Below are positions 28,160 to 37,876 of a stretch of DNA of 56,482 bases, in pieces. Location of the stretch: positions 1 to 56,482 of the forward strand of contig JABDHA010000015.1 of assembly GCA_013285705.1 (NCBI GenBank), given 5' to 3'. Origin of the DNA: Acidobacteriota bacterium (GTDB lineage: Bacteria > Acidobacteriota > Terriglobia > Terriglobales > Acidobacteriaceae). Below the pieces are notes generated by a model. That model saw nothing but the letters and a program-made list of their open reading frames with translations, was not told the origin of the DNA and searched no databases. Each line of letters begins with the position of its first letter. Within the stretch, counting starts at the first letter, position 1. A program made the position numbers and the translations under genes.

Positions 28160-28510
28160 GGTGGAAAACCTTTAGAAGGTGATGTGGGAGGAGCCCCAGC
28201 GCCGTTCCATCCTGGGAAAAGGCGAAAATCTCTCGAAACTTCAGTGTAACAAAGCCGGCCATACTGCCGATAATCAAAGGAAGAGAAGCCTGCGAACTAC
28301 AGTTCGCATCTCATAGATTTGAAGAAATGCAGTAGCGAGCTTACTTTAGGTACATGAAAAGAAAAGGAAAAGAATACTTTTTCTTTTGACTTGTAAGGTC
28401 GAGAGTTTTATGGTTTGCCCTAGAGGTTGTGCATCAGACTCGTCCGTAGCGCAACATCTTTTTTGCAAGATTTTGCTAGCCCCAAAGCGTATCTGCGCAG
28501 GAATAGGAGT
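28160..28510. other. intergenic region, 351 nt
   Basis: No gene seen. It holds divergent control regions for the permease and the HTH gene, a 16-bp palindrome GCGAACTACAGTTCGC (28292-28307) and a low-complexity purine/T run near 28360-28385. Confidence 0.45.
28386..28414 (+). promoter_or_regulatory. possible sigma70 promoter of the HTH gene
   Basis: TTGACT (28386-28391), 17-nt spacer, TATGGT (28409-28414), about 97 nt upstream of the start at 28511. Reasonable match, not tested. Confidence 0.35.
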
Positions 28511-29020
28511 ATGAGTCAGTTCGGCAAAGATTTGCGGAAAGAGCGGGAGACCCGCGGCATCGCGATCGACACCATTACCGACGCGACGAAGATCAGCAGT
28601 CGCCACCTGGTCGCCCTCGAGGAAGAACACTTCGATGTTCTGCCAGGAGGCGTCTTCAACAAGGGCATTGTGCGCGGCTACGCGCGCGTGGTTGGCCTGG
28701 ACGAAGATGCATGGGTCAATCGCTTCATGTCCGCCTATCAGGAAAGCGGACAGCTCAAAGATGATGATGCCAGCTGGATTGAATTTGCGGAAAAAATAAG
28801 CAAGGGTCGTGCTGAGGACGCGCCGCGCCCGGATATGCGCCTGCGCTGGGCAGGCGTGGCCGTTCTGCTGGTGCTGCTCTCGGCTCTTGGATGGTTTGTG
28901 TGGCATTACGTCAGCAATCGCATCTCGGCAACAAACGGAAACCAGCACCAATCGATGTCGGCTCCGGAAACAACCACCGCGGCATTGCAATTTCTCGAGG
29001 TTCTGAATCCTAAAGCCTGA
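28511..29020 (+). CDS. RodZ-like helix-turn-helix membrane protein
   Basis: A 169-residue protein with an N-terminal HTH_25/RodZ-like domain (FGKDLRKERETRGIAIDTI, SSRHLVALEEEHFDVLPGG, VFNKGIVRGYARVVGLD) and one transmembrane helix (about residues 112-133, LRWAGVAVLLVLLSALGWFVW). The remaining 35 residues are periplasmic, much shorter than the beta-sandwich C-terminal domain of true RodZ. So it may be a cell-shape factor that has lost that domain, or a membrane-bound regulator. ATG at 28511 with GGAATAGGAG upstream. Not in an operon; metK follows after 219 nt. Confidence 0.8.
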   Translation: MSQFGKDLRKERETRGIAIDTITDATKISSRHLVALEEEHFDVLPGGVFNKGIVRGYARVVGLDEDAWVNRFMSAYQESGQLKDDDASWIEFAEKISKGRAEDAPRPDMRLRWAGVAVLLVLLSALGWFVWHYVSNRISATNGNQHQSMSAPETTTAALQFLEVLNPKA

Positions 29021-29239
29021 AATTTTGCGGCAGGGCTTACCGTTTACTGGCTTATTTCTCCGCTGAAATCGTTCTTTTCCCTTTTTAGTGCAGTGCTTTG
29101 CCCCTGGTCTGGATGGTCTAGTAACATCTATGCTAGATGCCTGTGCGTGATTGAGCCTGGCTTGATCCTCCGCTCCGCACTTTTCGCTCGCGCCAGCGGC
29201 AGGCTATCCGCAAGTCATTGAATATAAGGGAGGACTATT

Positions 29240-30412
29240 TTGTCCGCACGCGACAAGTTTTTATTCACCTCAGAGTCGGTGACTGAAGGGCATCCCGACA
29301 AAATTGCAGACCAGATTTCAGACGCCATCCTTGACGCCTGCCTCGAGCAAGATCCTCACAGCCGTGTAGCCTGCGAAACGCTAACCGCAACCGGACTGGT
29401 TGTAATCGCCGGCGAAATTACCACCAGCGCTTATGTCGATTTCCAGACGCTGGTACGTGGCGTCGTAGCGGCTATTGGCTATGACAATGCGCTCTATGGA
29501 TTCGATTCGAACACCTGCGCTGTGATCTCGTCGATCAACAAGCAGTCGGGCGACATCGCGATGGGCGTAGACACCGGCGGCGCCGGCGACCAGGGCATGA
29601 TGTTCGGCTATGCGACGAACGAGACAGAAGAGTTGATGCCAGCTCCCATCTCGTTTGCCCACAAGCTCGCCAAGCGGCTGAGCGAAGTGCGCAAGAGCGG
29701 CAAGATGTCGTACCTGCGGCCTGACGGCAAGAGCCAGGTCACAGTCGAGTACAACGCCGAGAACAAGCCAGTCCGCATTGATGCGGTGGTGATCTCGACA
29801 CAACACGCAGAGCATATCTCGAACGAAGAGCTTCGCGCCGACATTCTCAAGCACGTCATTCAGGCGGTTCTTCCTGCCGAACTCCTCGACGAAAACACCA
29901 AGTATCACATCAACCCGACGGGTCGCTTTGTGATTGGCGGACCGATGGGCGATTCCGGCCTGACGGGACGCAAGATCATCGTCGACACCTATGGCGGCAT
30001 GGGCCGTCACGGCGGCGGCGCTTTCAGCGGCAAGGACCCGACAAAGGTCGACCGTTCGGCTGCCTATATGGCGCGCTACATTGCCAAGAACATCGTGGCA
30101 TCCGGCCTGGCAGATCGTTGCGAAGTACAGCTGGCTTACGCCATTGGCGTGGCCGATCCGGTGAGCGTGCTGGTGGATACCTTTGGCACGGGCAAGATTG
30201 AAGCAGAGAAGCTCGAAGATCTGGTTCGCGCCAATTTCAAGCTGACGCCGAAGGGCATTATCGAAAGCCTGAACCTGCGCCGGCCGATCTACAAAAAGAC
30301 GGCAGCTTACGGTCACTTTGGCCGCTCCGAAAAGGAGTTCACGTGGGAGGCAACCGACAAGGCTGCCGCACTGCGCGAGCAGGCTGGCACCGCAACCGCG
30401 GCGAAGGCTTAG
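29240..30412 (+). CDS. metK: S-adenosylmethionine synthetase
   Basis: Makes S-adenosylmethionine from methionine and ATP. Blocks: [19 protein letters not shown] (His and Asp of the ATP/Mg site), [17 protein letters not shown] [54 protein letters not shown] and [11 protein letters not shown]. Length 390, normal. The start is TTG at 29240, with GGGAGGA 5 nt upstream and the family N-terminus directly after it. I looked for SAM-type riboswitches in the 219-nt leader; a small hairpin CATCTA-TGC-TAGATG is there but no known class is recognisable. Confidence 0.97.
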   Translation: MSARDKFLFTSESVTEGHPDKIADQISDAILDACLEQDPHSRVACETLTATGLVVIAGEITTSAYVDFQTLVRGVVAAIGYDNALYGFDSNTCAVISSINKQSGDIAMGVDTGGAGDQGMMFGYATNETEELMPAPISFAHKLAKRLSEVRKSGKMSYLRPDGKSQVTVEYNAENKPVRIDAVVISTQHAEHISNEELRADILKHVIQAVLPAELLDENTKYHINPTGRFVIGGPMGDSGLTGRKIIVDTYGGMGRHGGGAFSGKDPTKVDRSAAYMARYIAKNIVASGLADRCEVQLAYAIGVADPVSVLVDTFGTGKIEAEKLEDLVRANFKLTPKGIIESLNLRRPIYKKTAAYGHFGRSEKEFTWEATDKAAALREQAGTATAAKA

Positions 30413-30437
30413 TCGCTCAGATAGTCGTGCAAAACCG

Positions 30438-30474
30438 GTAAAGGGTGGGCTATTCGCTCACCCTTTACTTTTTC
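30438..30474 (+). terminator. intrinsic terminator of metK
   Basis: GTAAAGGGTG (30438-30447) and CACCCTTTAC (30459-30468) form a perfect 10-bp stem, followed by TTTTTC. Confidence 0.85.
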
Positions 30475-30605
30475 TATCAGAATCGCCGAAGATGCCTCGT
30501 GAATCGATACGACGGATGGCAAAAATAACAAAATTTGACGACAAGAAGCGGAGTGTTCCGCCCCCCAAGCTTGCGCGAAGATCAAAACAGCATCAGGAGG
30601 AAGAT

Positions 30606-31673
30606 ATGAGTGCTGTTCAGGTTTCGCATCAAATTTGGGATCAGGCGTGGCAGATGGTGGAGACACGGAAGCCCGCTGCCGACATGCTGTTTGTCTATGC
30701 TGTGCGGACTACGGGCATCTATTGCCGTCCCTCGTGCCCGAGCCGCAGGCCGCTGCGCGCGTCGGTCGAGTTCTACGCTACGAGTGAGCTTGCCGAACGC
30801 GCTGGTTACCGGGCATGCAAACGCTGCGCGCCTGGACAGATGCATCCCCAGGCACACATGCTGACGCAGGCATGCGATTACATCGAGCAGCATCTGGACA
30901 ACACGGTGAAGCTCGACAGGCTGGGCAAGCTCGTCGGACTGAGCGCGTTTCATACGCAGAGATTGTTCCGGCGCTTTTTGGGGATCTCGCCCCGCCAGTA
31001 CCAGCAGGCTCGCAGGATGGAGCACTTCCGGCGAAACCTGATTACGAACGACAGCGTGACTACGGCCATGTATGACGCAGGGTTCGCTTCGAGCAGCCGC
31101 CTTTACGAGTCAACGAATGAGCACCTGGGGATGACGCCGACGGAGTATCGCCGCGGCGGTAAAGATGTCGAGATTCGTTATGCGATTGCCGATTCGCCTT
31201 TAGGCAAAATGCTGGTGGCGGCGACGAAGACTGGCCTCTGCGCTGTGGCCTTTGGATCGCTGGAGAGCGAGCTGGAAGACGATCTTGCGTCGCGGTTCCC
31301 GGAATCGGCGAGAGTACGCGATGAGTCTGGGCTTGGGACGATGGTGAAGCAGGTGCTGGAGCAAATGACGGAGCATCCGGTTGCACTGGAGCTGCCGCTC
31401 GATGTGCGCGCGACTGCGTTCCAGCGGCGCGTATGGGAGGCTCTGCGGCGCATTCCACGCGGCGAGACGCGTACCTATTCGCAGATCGCACAGGAGATCG
31501 GACAACCGACTGCCGTTCGCGCCGTGGCGCGCGCCTGCGCGACGAACCCGGTGGCGGTGGTGGTTCCATGCCATCGCGTGATTGGCAGTGATGGGACGTT
31601 AACCGGGTATCGGTGGGGAGTGGAACGGAAGAAAAAACTGCTCGATCTGGAAAGTGTCTCTCTAGGGAAATGA
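30606..31673 (+). CDS. ada: bifunctional Ada: methylphosphotriester-responsive regulator and O6-methylguanine methyltransferase
   Basis: Adaptive-response protein in which both repair and gene activation are fused. Order: N-terminal zinc domain (Cys40, Cys44 in GIYCRPSCPS; Cys71, Cys74 in ACKRCAPG; the first is the methyl acceptor in the family), AraC-type HTH (about 82-185, GLSAFHTQRLFRRFLGISPRQY; quoted in part FHTQRLFRRFLGIS), and the C-terminal methyltransferase with acceptor Cys322 in VPCHRVIGSDG. Length 355, as in E. coli Ada. The ATG at 30606 has AGGAGG 5 nt upstream; the frame runs back into metK but that is read-through. Single gene after the metK terminator; ends in its own terminator. 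Confidence 0.95.
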   Translation: MSAVQVSHQIWDQAWQMVETRKPAADMLFVYAVRTTGIYCRPSCPSRRPLRASVEFYATSELAERAGYRACKRCAPGQMHPQAHMLTQACDYIEQHLDNTVKLDRLGKLVGLSAFHTQRLFRRFLGISPRQYQQARRMEHFRRNLITNDSVTTAMYDAGFASSSRLYESTNEHLGMTPTEYRRGGKDVEIRYAIADSPLGKMLVAATKTGLCAVAFGSLESELEDDLASRFPESARVRDESGLGTMVKQVLEQMTEHPVALELPLDVRATAFQRRVWEALRRIPRGETRTYSQIAQEIGQPTAVRAVARACATNPVAVVVPCHRVIGSDGTLTGYRWGVERKKKLLDLESVSLGK

Positions 31674-31676
31674 AAA

Positions 31677-31707
31677 AAGGGCCGCTCGCTGCGGCCCTTA
31701 GTTTTTT
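31677..31707. terminator. bidirectional terminator between ada and the SDR gene
   Basis: AAGGGCCGC (31677-31685) and GCGGCCCTT (31691-31699), loop TCGCT, T runs on both sides (GTTTTTTAG on plus, AAAAAA before on the other strand). Both genes converge here; the minus-strand stop lies at its edge. Confidence 0.9.
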
Positions 31708-32455
31708 AGCGCAAGCCGCCTGATACCTGTATTAATTCTCCGGTCAGCCAGCCGGAATCTTCCGACGCCAGGAAGACCGCGACTGGGGCAATATCGTTCG
31801 GCTGCCCTATCCGTCCAAGCGGAGTCTTGGCGGTTAAGTCCTTCTCGAAATCGGTGCCGATGATTCCGAGCGCATGGACTCCTTCCGTCTCCACACCACC
31901 CGGATTAATCGAGTTCACGCGAATCTTCTTCGGGGCCAGCTCTTTCGCCAACACGCCTGTTACCGCGTCTACAGCACCTTTGGTGGCCGTATACACCGCC
32001 GTCGCCGGAAGCAGCATCGTCGTTGCCGTTGAGCCGATATTGATCACGCTGCCACCCTCAGGGCCGAAGTGCTTCGCAGCTTCCTGTGTGACTAAAAGCA
32101 GCCCCAGGACATTGGTCTGGAACTGTCGCTGGAAATGCTCTTCGCTGATTTCTTCAAGCGGCGCAAACTGATAGACGCCCGCGTTGTTAACCAGAATATC
32201 GAGCTGCCCAAACGTCTTTTTCGATTCGGCAAAGAGGCGTTGCACATCGGAGGCTTTTGCCACGTCTCCCTGGACTGCAATCGCCTTGCCGCCCTTGCTG
32301 GCAATTTCAGACACGACGCGATCTGCGCCTTCGCGGCTGGAAGCGTAGTTGACTACGACCGCAGCGCCTTCTGCAGCCAGACTCTTTGCGATGCCTGCGC
32401 CAATGCCCTTCGATGCTCCGGTAACAACGGCGACTTTTCCTTGAAGCTTGCCCAT
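31706..32455 (-). CDS. SDR family oxidoreductase (FabG-like)
   Basis: A 249-residue classical short-chain dehydrogenase. NAD(P) site TGASKGIGAGIA, NNAG at 90-93, catalytic Ser142, Tyr155 and Lys159 (INIGS, AVYTATK), and the C-terminal WLTGELIQVSGGL. Preference for NADP is suggested by YASSREGAD. Physiological substrate not known. Its upstream neighbour on the same strand is a small ArsR-type regulator (94 nt away), which probably controls it; the two read as a regulator-enzyme pair of the kind induced by electrophiles or aldehydes. Confidence 0.92.
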   Translation of the reverse strand: MGKLQGKVAVVTGASKGIGAGIAKSLAAEGAAVVVNYASSREGADRVVSEIASKGGKAIAVQGDVAKASDVQRLFAESKKTFGQLDILVNNAGVYQFAPLEEISEEHFQRQFQTNVLGLLLVTQEAAKHFGPEGGSVINIGSTATTMLLPATAVYTATKGAVDAVTGVLAKELAPKKIRVNSINPGGVETEGVHALGIIGTDFEKDLTAKTPLGRIGQPNDIAPVAVFLASEDSGWLTGELIQVSGGLR

Positions 32456-32549
32456 CTCTTTACTCCTGAATCGGAAATATCTTCATTTCGACATTTCGAT
32501 GATTATCTAATTGATGGGTAGAGCTGGAAATGGTCGCAAATCTCTTTTG

Positions 32550-32843
32550 TTAAATTGTCGCTAATTGGTCGAGGTAGGCTTGCCAGACATCGCGGCAGAG
32601 CGAAAGGTTGGCGAACTTGCCTTCGCGTTCAATCGTGATGAGTCCTGCGGTCTCCAGTTCCTTAATGTGGTGGGAAAGAGTCGCGGCCGTGATGGGCATG
32701 TGCTCTCGCAGATCGCCACAGGGCATCATCCGCCCGCAAGCGCTGATCTGCTTGAGTATCTGGAAGCGGCGCGGATCGGCCAAGGCGCGTGAAATCAACG
32801 TAATTTGCCGTGCCGTAAGCCGCGAGCTTTTGCCGGATGCCAC
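32550..32843 (-). CDS. ArsR-type winged-helix transcriptional regulator
   Basis: A 97-residue regulator with [18 protein letters not shown], then the recognition helix region [29 protein letters not shown] and a C-terminal helix. Two cysteines ([10 protein letters not shown]) could sense metal or redox state but are not in the usual ArsR ELCVC position. It sits upstream of the SDR gene on the same strand and 144 nt from the divergent ahcY start. Probably represses the SDR gene and itself; inferred from arrangement only. Confidence 0.88.
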   Translation of the reverse strand: MASGKSSRLTARQITLISRALADPRRFQILKQISACGRMMPCGDLREHMPITAATLSHHIKELETAGLITIEREGKFANLSLCRDVWQAYLDQLATI

Positions 32844-32906
32844 GGTCCCAATGTTACAGGACGGTTGTCTCTCTTTGTCGAATAGAAGCCCGGCAGTTGG
32901 CTACCA

Positions 32907-32949
32907 CGGATGGTATCCTCAATAGGAGCAACCGTGAGGGCCTACCCCG
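32907..32949 (+). promoter_or_regulatory. structured leader upstream of ahcY
   Basis: Three stacked stem segments: CGG/CCG (32907-32909, 32947-32949), GGTA/TACC (32912-32915, 32943-32946) and CCTCA/TGAGG (32917-32921, 32935-32939). The 13-nt loop contains AGGAG and a TAGG that could pair with the downstream CCTA. A GTG 5 nt after AGGAG opens a 10-codon reading frame (32934-32966). No known riboswitch recognised. Confidence 0.3.
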
Positions 32950-32966
32950 GACATTTGTCTCTCTGA

Positions 32967-34262
<1,296 letters not shown>

Positions 34263-34286
34263 TCTGCAACCGTTTTTCATTCGAAG

Positions 34287-34320
34287 GACCCTGATCGCAT
34301 CGGTCAGGGTCTTTTTCTTT
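34287..34320 (+). terminator. intrinsic terminator of ahcY
   Basis: GACCCTGA (34287-34294) with TCAGGGTC (34304-34311), followed by TTTTTCTTT. Confidence 0.9.
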
Positions 34321-34402
34321 GATGATCTTGTAAATATTTAAAAAAAAGCGGCATCATGGATACTCGGAATGACCTGGCCACGTCTATAGCCTTTAGAAGC
34401 AA

Positions 34403-35617
34403 ATGATTCACTCTTCAAAATTCTTATCGAGTCCAGGCATCTGTCTCCTGCTTGGCGCGTGCTTCTTTGCGCAAGGACAGACAAAGCCAGTGCGCGATTT
34501 CGAGTCCCCACCCACGGCACAGCAAAGCTCACAAGCGCCAGCCGCAACGACGGTGCGGCCCGGTGTGCAGGCCATCGAGATGAAAGCTCCTGATGCCAGC
34601 GCACTCTCCTCGCGTAAAGGCTCTTACTCCTTCAAGGTACCGGCGGGAGACTGGACGGATACGGGCGTTATTGTGACGGTCGGCGACCATCTCGACTTTA
34701 CTGCAACCGGAACAGTTACGATTTCCGATGGCCACTCGAGCACTCCGGATGGAAATGCACGTGGCTGGAAGGATCTGCTGCGCCAGTTCCCGCTCAACAG
34801 CGCGGACAGCGGAGCTCTGATCGGACGCATCAGCAGCGGCGATGCCTCGGTTCCCTTTCTGATTGGAGCGAGCAAACAGTTGGATGTGCCGACGACCGGC
34901 AAGCTCTTTCTTAACGTAAATGTGAGCAGTGACCTTACGGGCGATGGCAGCTATGCGGTGAAGATGAAGCTGTCGAAGTCGCAGACGGCGGCGATTCCAG
35001 CTGCATCCATCAATCTGGCCAGCACGCTTTCTCCGGATTTGTTTTCCAATATTCCGCGGCGGGTACAGGACCAGCAGGGCAACCCCGGCGACATGGTGAA
35101 TTTCGCGATCGTCGGGACTCAGGATCAAGTGCAAAAGGCCTTCACTGCTGCAGGCTGGACCGGCGTCGATAAAACGACGCAGGATGCCATCGTACATGGC
35201 CTGCTGGCGACGCTTTCGCACGAGGCCTATACAGAAATGCCCATGAGTATTCTTTATCTTTTTGGGCGGCCTCAGGATTTATCTCTCTCGCGCGCCGATC
35301 CTCTGGCGGTTGCAGCCATACGGCATCATCTGCGCGTGTGGAAGACGACAGAAACCGTCGACGGCAAACCCTTGTGGGTTGGCTCGGCCACGCACGATAA
35401 CGGCTTTGAGAAGGACCAGCGCAATGGAAGCGTAACGCATCACATTGATCCCAACATCGATGTGGAGCGCGATTTCATCCAGCAGAGTTTTGCCGCTGCA
35501 GGTGTGCTGGCAGGCGCGGCCTATGTCACGCCCAGCAATCCGCTGCAGACTGCGCTTACCGCAACCGGCGGAAGCTTCCACTCGGATGGCCGCATCGTGG
35601 TGATGGCGCTGCGCTAG
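34403..35617 (+). CDS. secreted protein with LecA-like and LssY C-terminal domains
   Basis: A 404-residue exported protein. Signal peptide ICLLLGACFFAQGQ; Gln/Ala linker; then about 70-195 a beta-sandwich resembling PA-I/LecA galactose lectins (GSYSFKVPAGDWTDTGVIVTVGD quoted in part: VPAGDWTDTGV, GALIGRISSG, FLNVNVSSDLTGDGSYAVKM). The second half (about 220-404) is an LssY C-terminal domain: GDMVNFAIVGTQ, MSILYLFGRPQDL, RHHLRVWKT, WVGSATHDNGFEK and DPNIDVERDFI. LssY_C is usually attached to phosphatase/membrane proteins; fusion to a lectin fold in a secreted protein is uncommon. Function unknown; sugar or lipid-A-related binding is a guess. Confidence 0.75.
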   Translation: MIHSSKFLSSPGICLLLGACFFAQGQTKPVRDFESPPTAQQSSQAPAATTVRPGVQAIEMKAPDASALSSRKGSYSFKVPAGDWTDTGVIVTVGDHLDFTATGTVTISDGHSSTPDGNARGWKDLLRQFPLNSADSGALIGRISSGDASVPFLIGASKQLDVPTTGKLFLNVNVSSDLTGDGSYAVKMKLSKSQTAAIPAASINLASTLSPDLFSNIPRRVQDQQGNPGDMVNFAIVGTQDQVQKAFTAAGWTGVDKTTQDAIVHGLLATLSHEAYTEMPMSILYLFGRPQDLSLSRADPLAVAAIRHHLRVWKTTETVDGKPLWVGSATHDNGFEKDQRNGSVTHHIDPNIDVERDFIQQSFAAAGVLAGAAYVTPSNPLQTALTATGGSFHSDGRIVVMALR

Positions 35618-35652
35618 CCGGTGCGTCGATAGATAAACTGAACAAGCATGTT

Positions 35653-35766
35653 GTCATCCTGAGTGAAGCAACGGATCTGCTGTTTTTCCGCGGCACCCCA
35701 TCATTTCTGCTCGCGAGAAAAGAACTGCAGATTCTTCCCCTTCGTTCCACTCAGGGTCAGGATGAC
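35653..35766. repeat. palindromic repeat element
   Basis: GTCATCCTGAGTG (35653-35665) and CACTCAGGG...CAGGATGAC (35748-35766) form the outer arms; GCAGATTCTTC and CGTTCCACTC lie inside. A right-arm fragment of the same type is at 24594-24625. Confidence 0.7.
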
Positions 35767-35912
35767 AGCTCTTCTTGAAAAAGAGATATACGGGCGAGCC
35801 GCTGTATGCGGCTGCCTTGCGGTTTCTATTTCGACTCACACCCGGCCATAGAAAACGCGATACGATGAGGGCACAGCTATGGCATTTATCTTCCTGCATC
35901 TGAACAGGTGAT

Positions 35913-37775
35913 ATGCGAACTCTCGATCTGCTGTTTGGCCGCCCTCTAGCCACCTTGGACGAACGCGCCGAGCAAATCGGTCCTTCTGCCGGCCTTCCGA
36001 TCTTCGGGCTCGACGCGCTCAGCTCCGCTGCATACGGTCCCGAAGCCGCGCTCACGCTGCTGATCCCTCTGGGTTTCATGGGCGTCCGCTACATCGTTCC
36101 GGTCAGCCTGGCCATCATCGCGCTGCTGGTGATCGTCTATTTTTCGTACCGGCAGACGATCGAAGCCTATCCGCAAGGTGGAGGTTCCTACACTGTAGCG
36201 ACGGCAAACCTGGGCCAAGGGCCGGGGTTACTGGCTGCGGCGGCGCTGATGATCGACTACATCCTGACGGCGGCCGTTGGTATCTCCGCGGGCGTCGGGG
36301 CTCTCGTGTCTGCGGTGCCGAGTCTGCATCAGCATACGCTGGCGCTCTGCCTGGGGATTCTCCTGCTCCTGACAGTGATCAATCTGCGCGGCGTGCGCGA
36401 TACCGGCGTCGCCTTCCTGGTGCCTACGTACCTGTTCCTGGGAACGCTGCTGATCGTGATCGTACTGGGTATCTTCCATGTGCTGGTGCGTGGCGGTCAT
36501 CCTATACCAGTGGTTGCACCGCCCAAACTTCCAGCCGCAACGACCGCGCTTACGTGGTGGCTGATGCTCAAGGTGTTTTCCAGCGGCTGCACTGCCATGA
36601 CCGGGGTCGAAGCCGTCAGCAATGGCGTCATGGCGTTCCGCGAGCCAACCCGGAAAAATGCAAAGACGACGCTGACGGTCATCATTGCTTTACTCATCGT
36701 TCTGCTGGCTGGCATCGCTCTGCTTTGCCGCGCTTACACCATCGGCGCAACCGATCCCGGCAGTGCAGGATATGACAGCGTGCTTTCGCAGCTCACCGCT
36801 GCGGTCGCAGGCAAAGGGATTTTCTACTACGTCACCATCGGTTCGATTCTGCTTGTTCTATCGCTGTCTGCGAATACTGCCTTCGCCGATTTCCCACGCC
36901 TCACACGCGCCATTGCGCTGCACGACTACCTGCCGCATGTCTTTATTCTGCGAGGACGCAGACTGCTCTACTCGCATGGCATTGCGGCCCTGGTCTTCTT
37001 TACAGGCGCGCTGCTGATCCTCTTTGGCGGAGTCACCGACAGGCTCATTCCGCTCTATGCGATAGGAGCGTTCCTGGCCTTTACGCTGTCGCAGGCCGGC
37101 ATGGTCGTGCACTGGTACAAAGAGGGCAATGCGATTGGGCGCATGATCGTGAATGGTGTGGGCTCCTTCGCGACAGGATTAACGCTGCTTGTGGTGCTGG
37201 TCGCAAAGTTTCTGGACGGCGCATGGATCACCGTCATCCTGATCCCCGCGCTCATCATGATCATGAGCATGGTGCACAGGCACTATGAGCGTACGGCGAG
37301 AGAGACGGCCTGTCCTGACCCTTTGCGGCTACAAGGGTTGCGTCCTCCGCGGGTCATTATTCCGATGGACCGGTGGAACCGTATCAGTGAAAAGGGATTG
37401 CGCTTCGCGATGGCCATGTCTCCTGAGGTACAGGCCGTGCACGTTGATTGTGGAGACGAGGAAAACAGCATTTGCCAGGTATGGGAGGATTTTGTGATGA
37501 AACCGGTGCGCGCCGCCGGCTTACCCGAGCCGGAGCTGGTCACGATCAAGTCGCCTTATCGTTTTTTCATTCAGCCGATCGTGGAGCACGTCCTCGCCGA
37601 GCAGAAAAAGCTGGGAGACAGGCAGATTGCTGTTCTGGTTCCGGAGCTGGTGGTGAGGCACTGGTATGAGAATCTGCTACACAATCAGCGCGCCAATCTG
37701 CTGAAGCTCATGTTGCTGGTCAAAGGAAATGAAAAAGTTGTCGTCATTAATATCCCCTGGTATCTGCACAAATAG
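35913..37775 (+). CDS. APC-superfamily permease, KimA-like
   Basis: A 620-residue inner-membrane carrier with about 12 membrane helices and a cytosolic C-terminal domain of roughly 150 residues (VIIPMDRWNRISEKGL..., ending VVINIPWYLHK). The N-terminus (LPIFGLDALSSAAYGPEAAL) and YPQGGGSYTVA, plus the C-terminal Usp-like domain, match the KimA/YdaO group of APC transporters, known from Bacillus as a potassium/proton symporter controlled by c-di-AMP. The cargo here (potassium or an amino acid) is inferred. Upstream 110 nt show no c-di-AMP riboswitch that I could recognise. The alpha-galactosidase gene follows after 101 nt on the same strand. Confidence 0.82.
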   Translation: MRTLDLLFGRPLATLDERAEQIGPSAGLPIFGLDALSSAAYGPEAALTLLIPLGFMGVRYIVPVSLAIIALLVIVYFSYRQTIEAYPQGGGSYTVATANLGQGPGLLAAAALMIDYILTAAVGISAGVGALVSAVPSLHQHTLALCLGILLLLTVINLRGVRDTGVAFLVPTYLFLGTLLIVIVLGIFHVLVRGGHPIPVVAPPKLPAATTALTWWLMLKVFSSGCTAMTGVEAVSNGVMAFREPTRKNAKTTLTVIIALLIVLLAGIALLCRAYTIGATDPGSAGYDSVLSQLTAAVAGKGIFYYVTIGSILLVLSLSANTAFADFPRLTRAIALHDYLPHVFILRGRRLLYSHGIAALVFFTGALLILFGGVTDRLIPLYAIGAFLAFTLSQAGMVVHWYKEGNAIGRMIVNGVGSFATGLTLLVVLVAKFLDGAWITVILIPALIMIMSMVHRHYERTARETACPDPLRLQGLRPPRVIIPMDRWNRISEKGLRFAMAMSPEVQAVHVDCGDEENSICQVWEDFVMKPVRAAGLPEPELVTIKSPYRFFIQPIVEHVLAEQKKLGDRQIAVLVPELVVRHWYENLLHNQRANLLKLMLLVKGNEKVVVINIPWYLHK

Positions 37776-37876
37776 CGTATCGCGACTGGAACTGGGGTAG
37801 CTTTCTCTGTGATTTCCATATATGTTTTCCCTCAAAGCCTTTCTTTATAGTTAGCTGTTCAAGGGAGTACGTTCCA

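Noticed and set aside
29021..29239. SAM riboswitch before metK
   Set aside because: One small hairpin is present but no known SAM-class core or anti-terminator arrangement is visible.
30318..30605. Extended Ada start inside metK
   Set aside because: AGGAGG directly before 30606 and the metK terminator at 30438-30474 favour the later start.
35767..35912. c-di-AMP (ydaO) riboswitch before the KimA-like permease
   Set aside because: The gap is short and does not show the conserved ydaO core segments.
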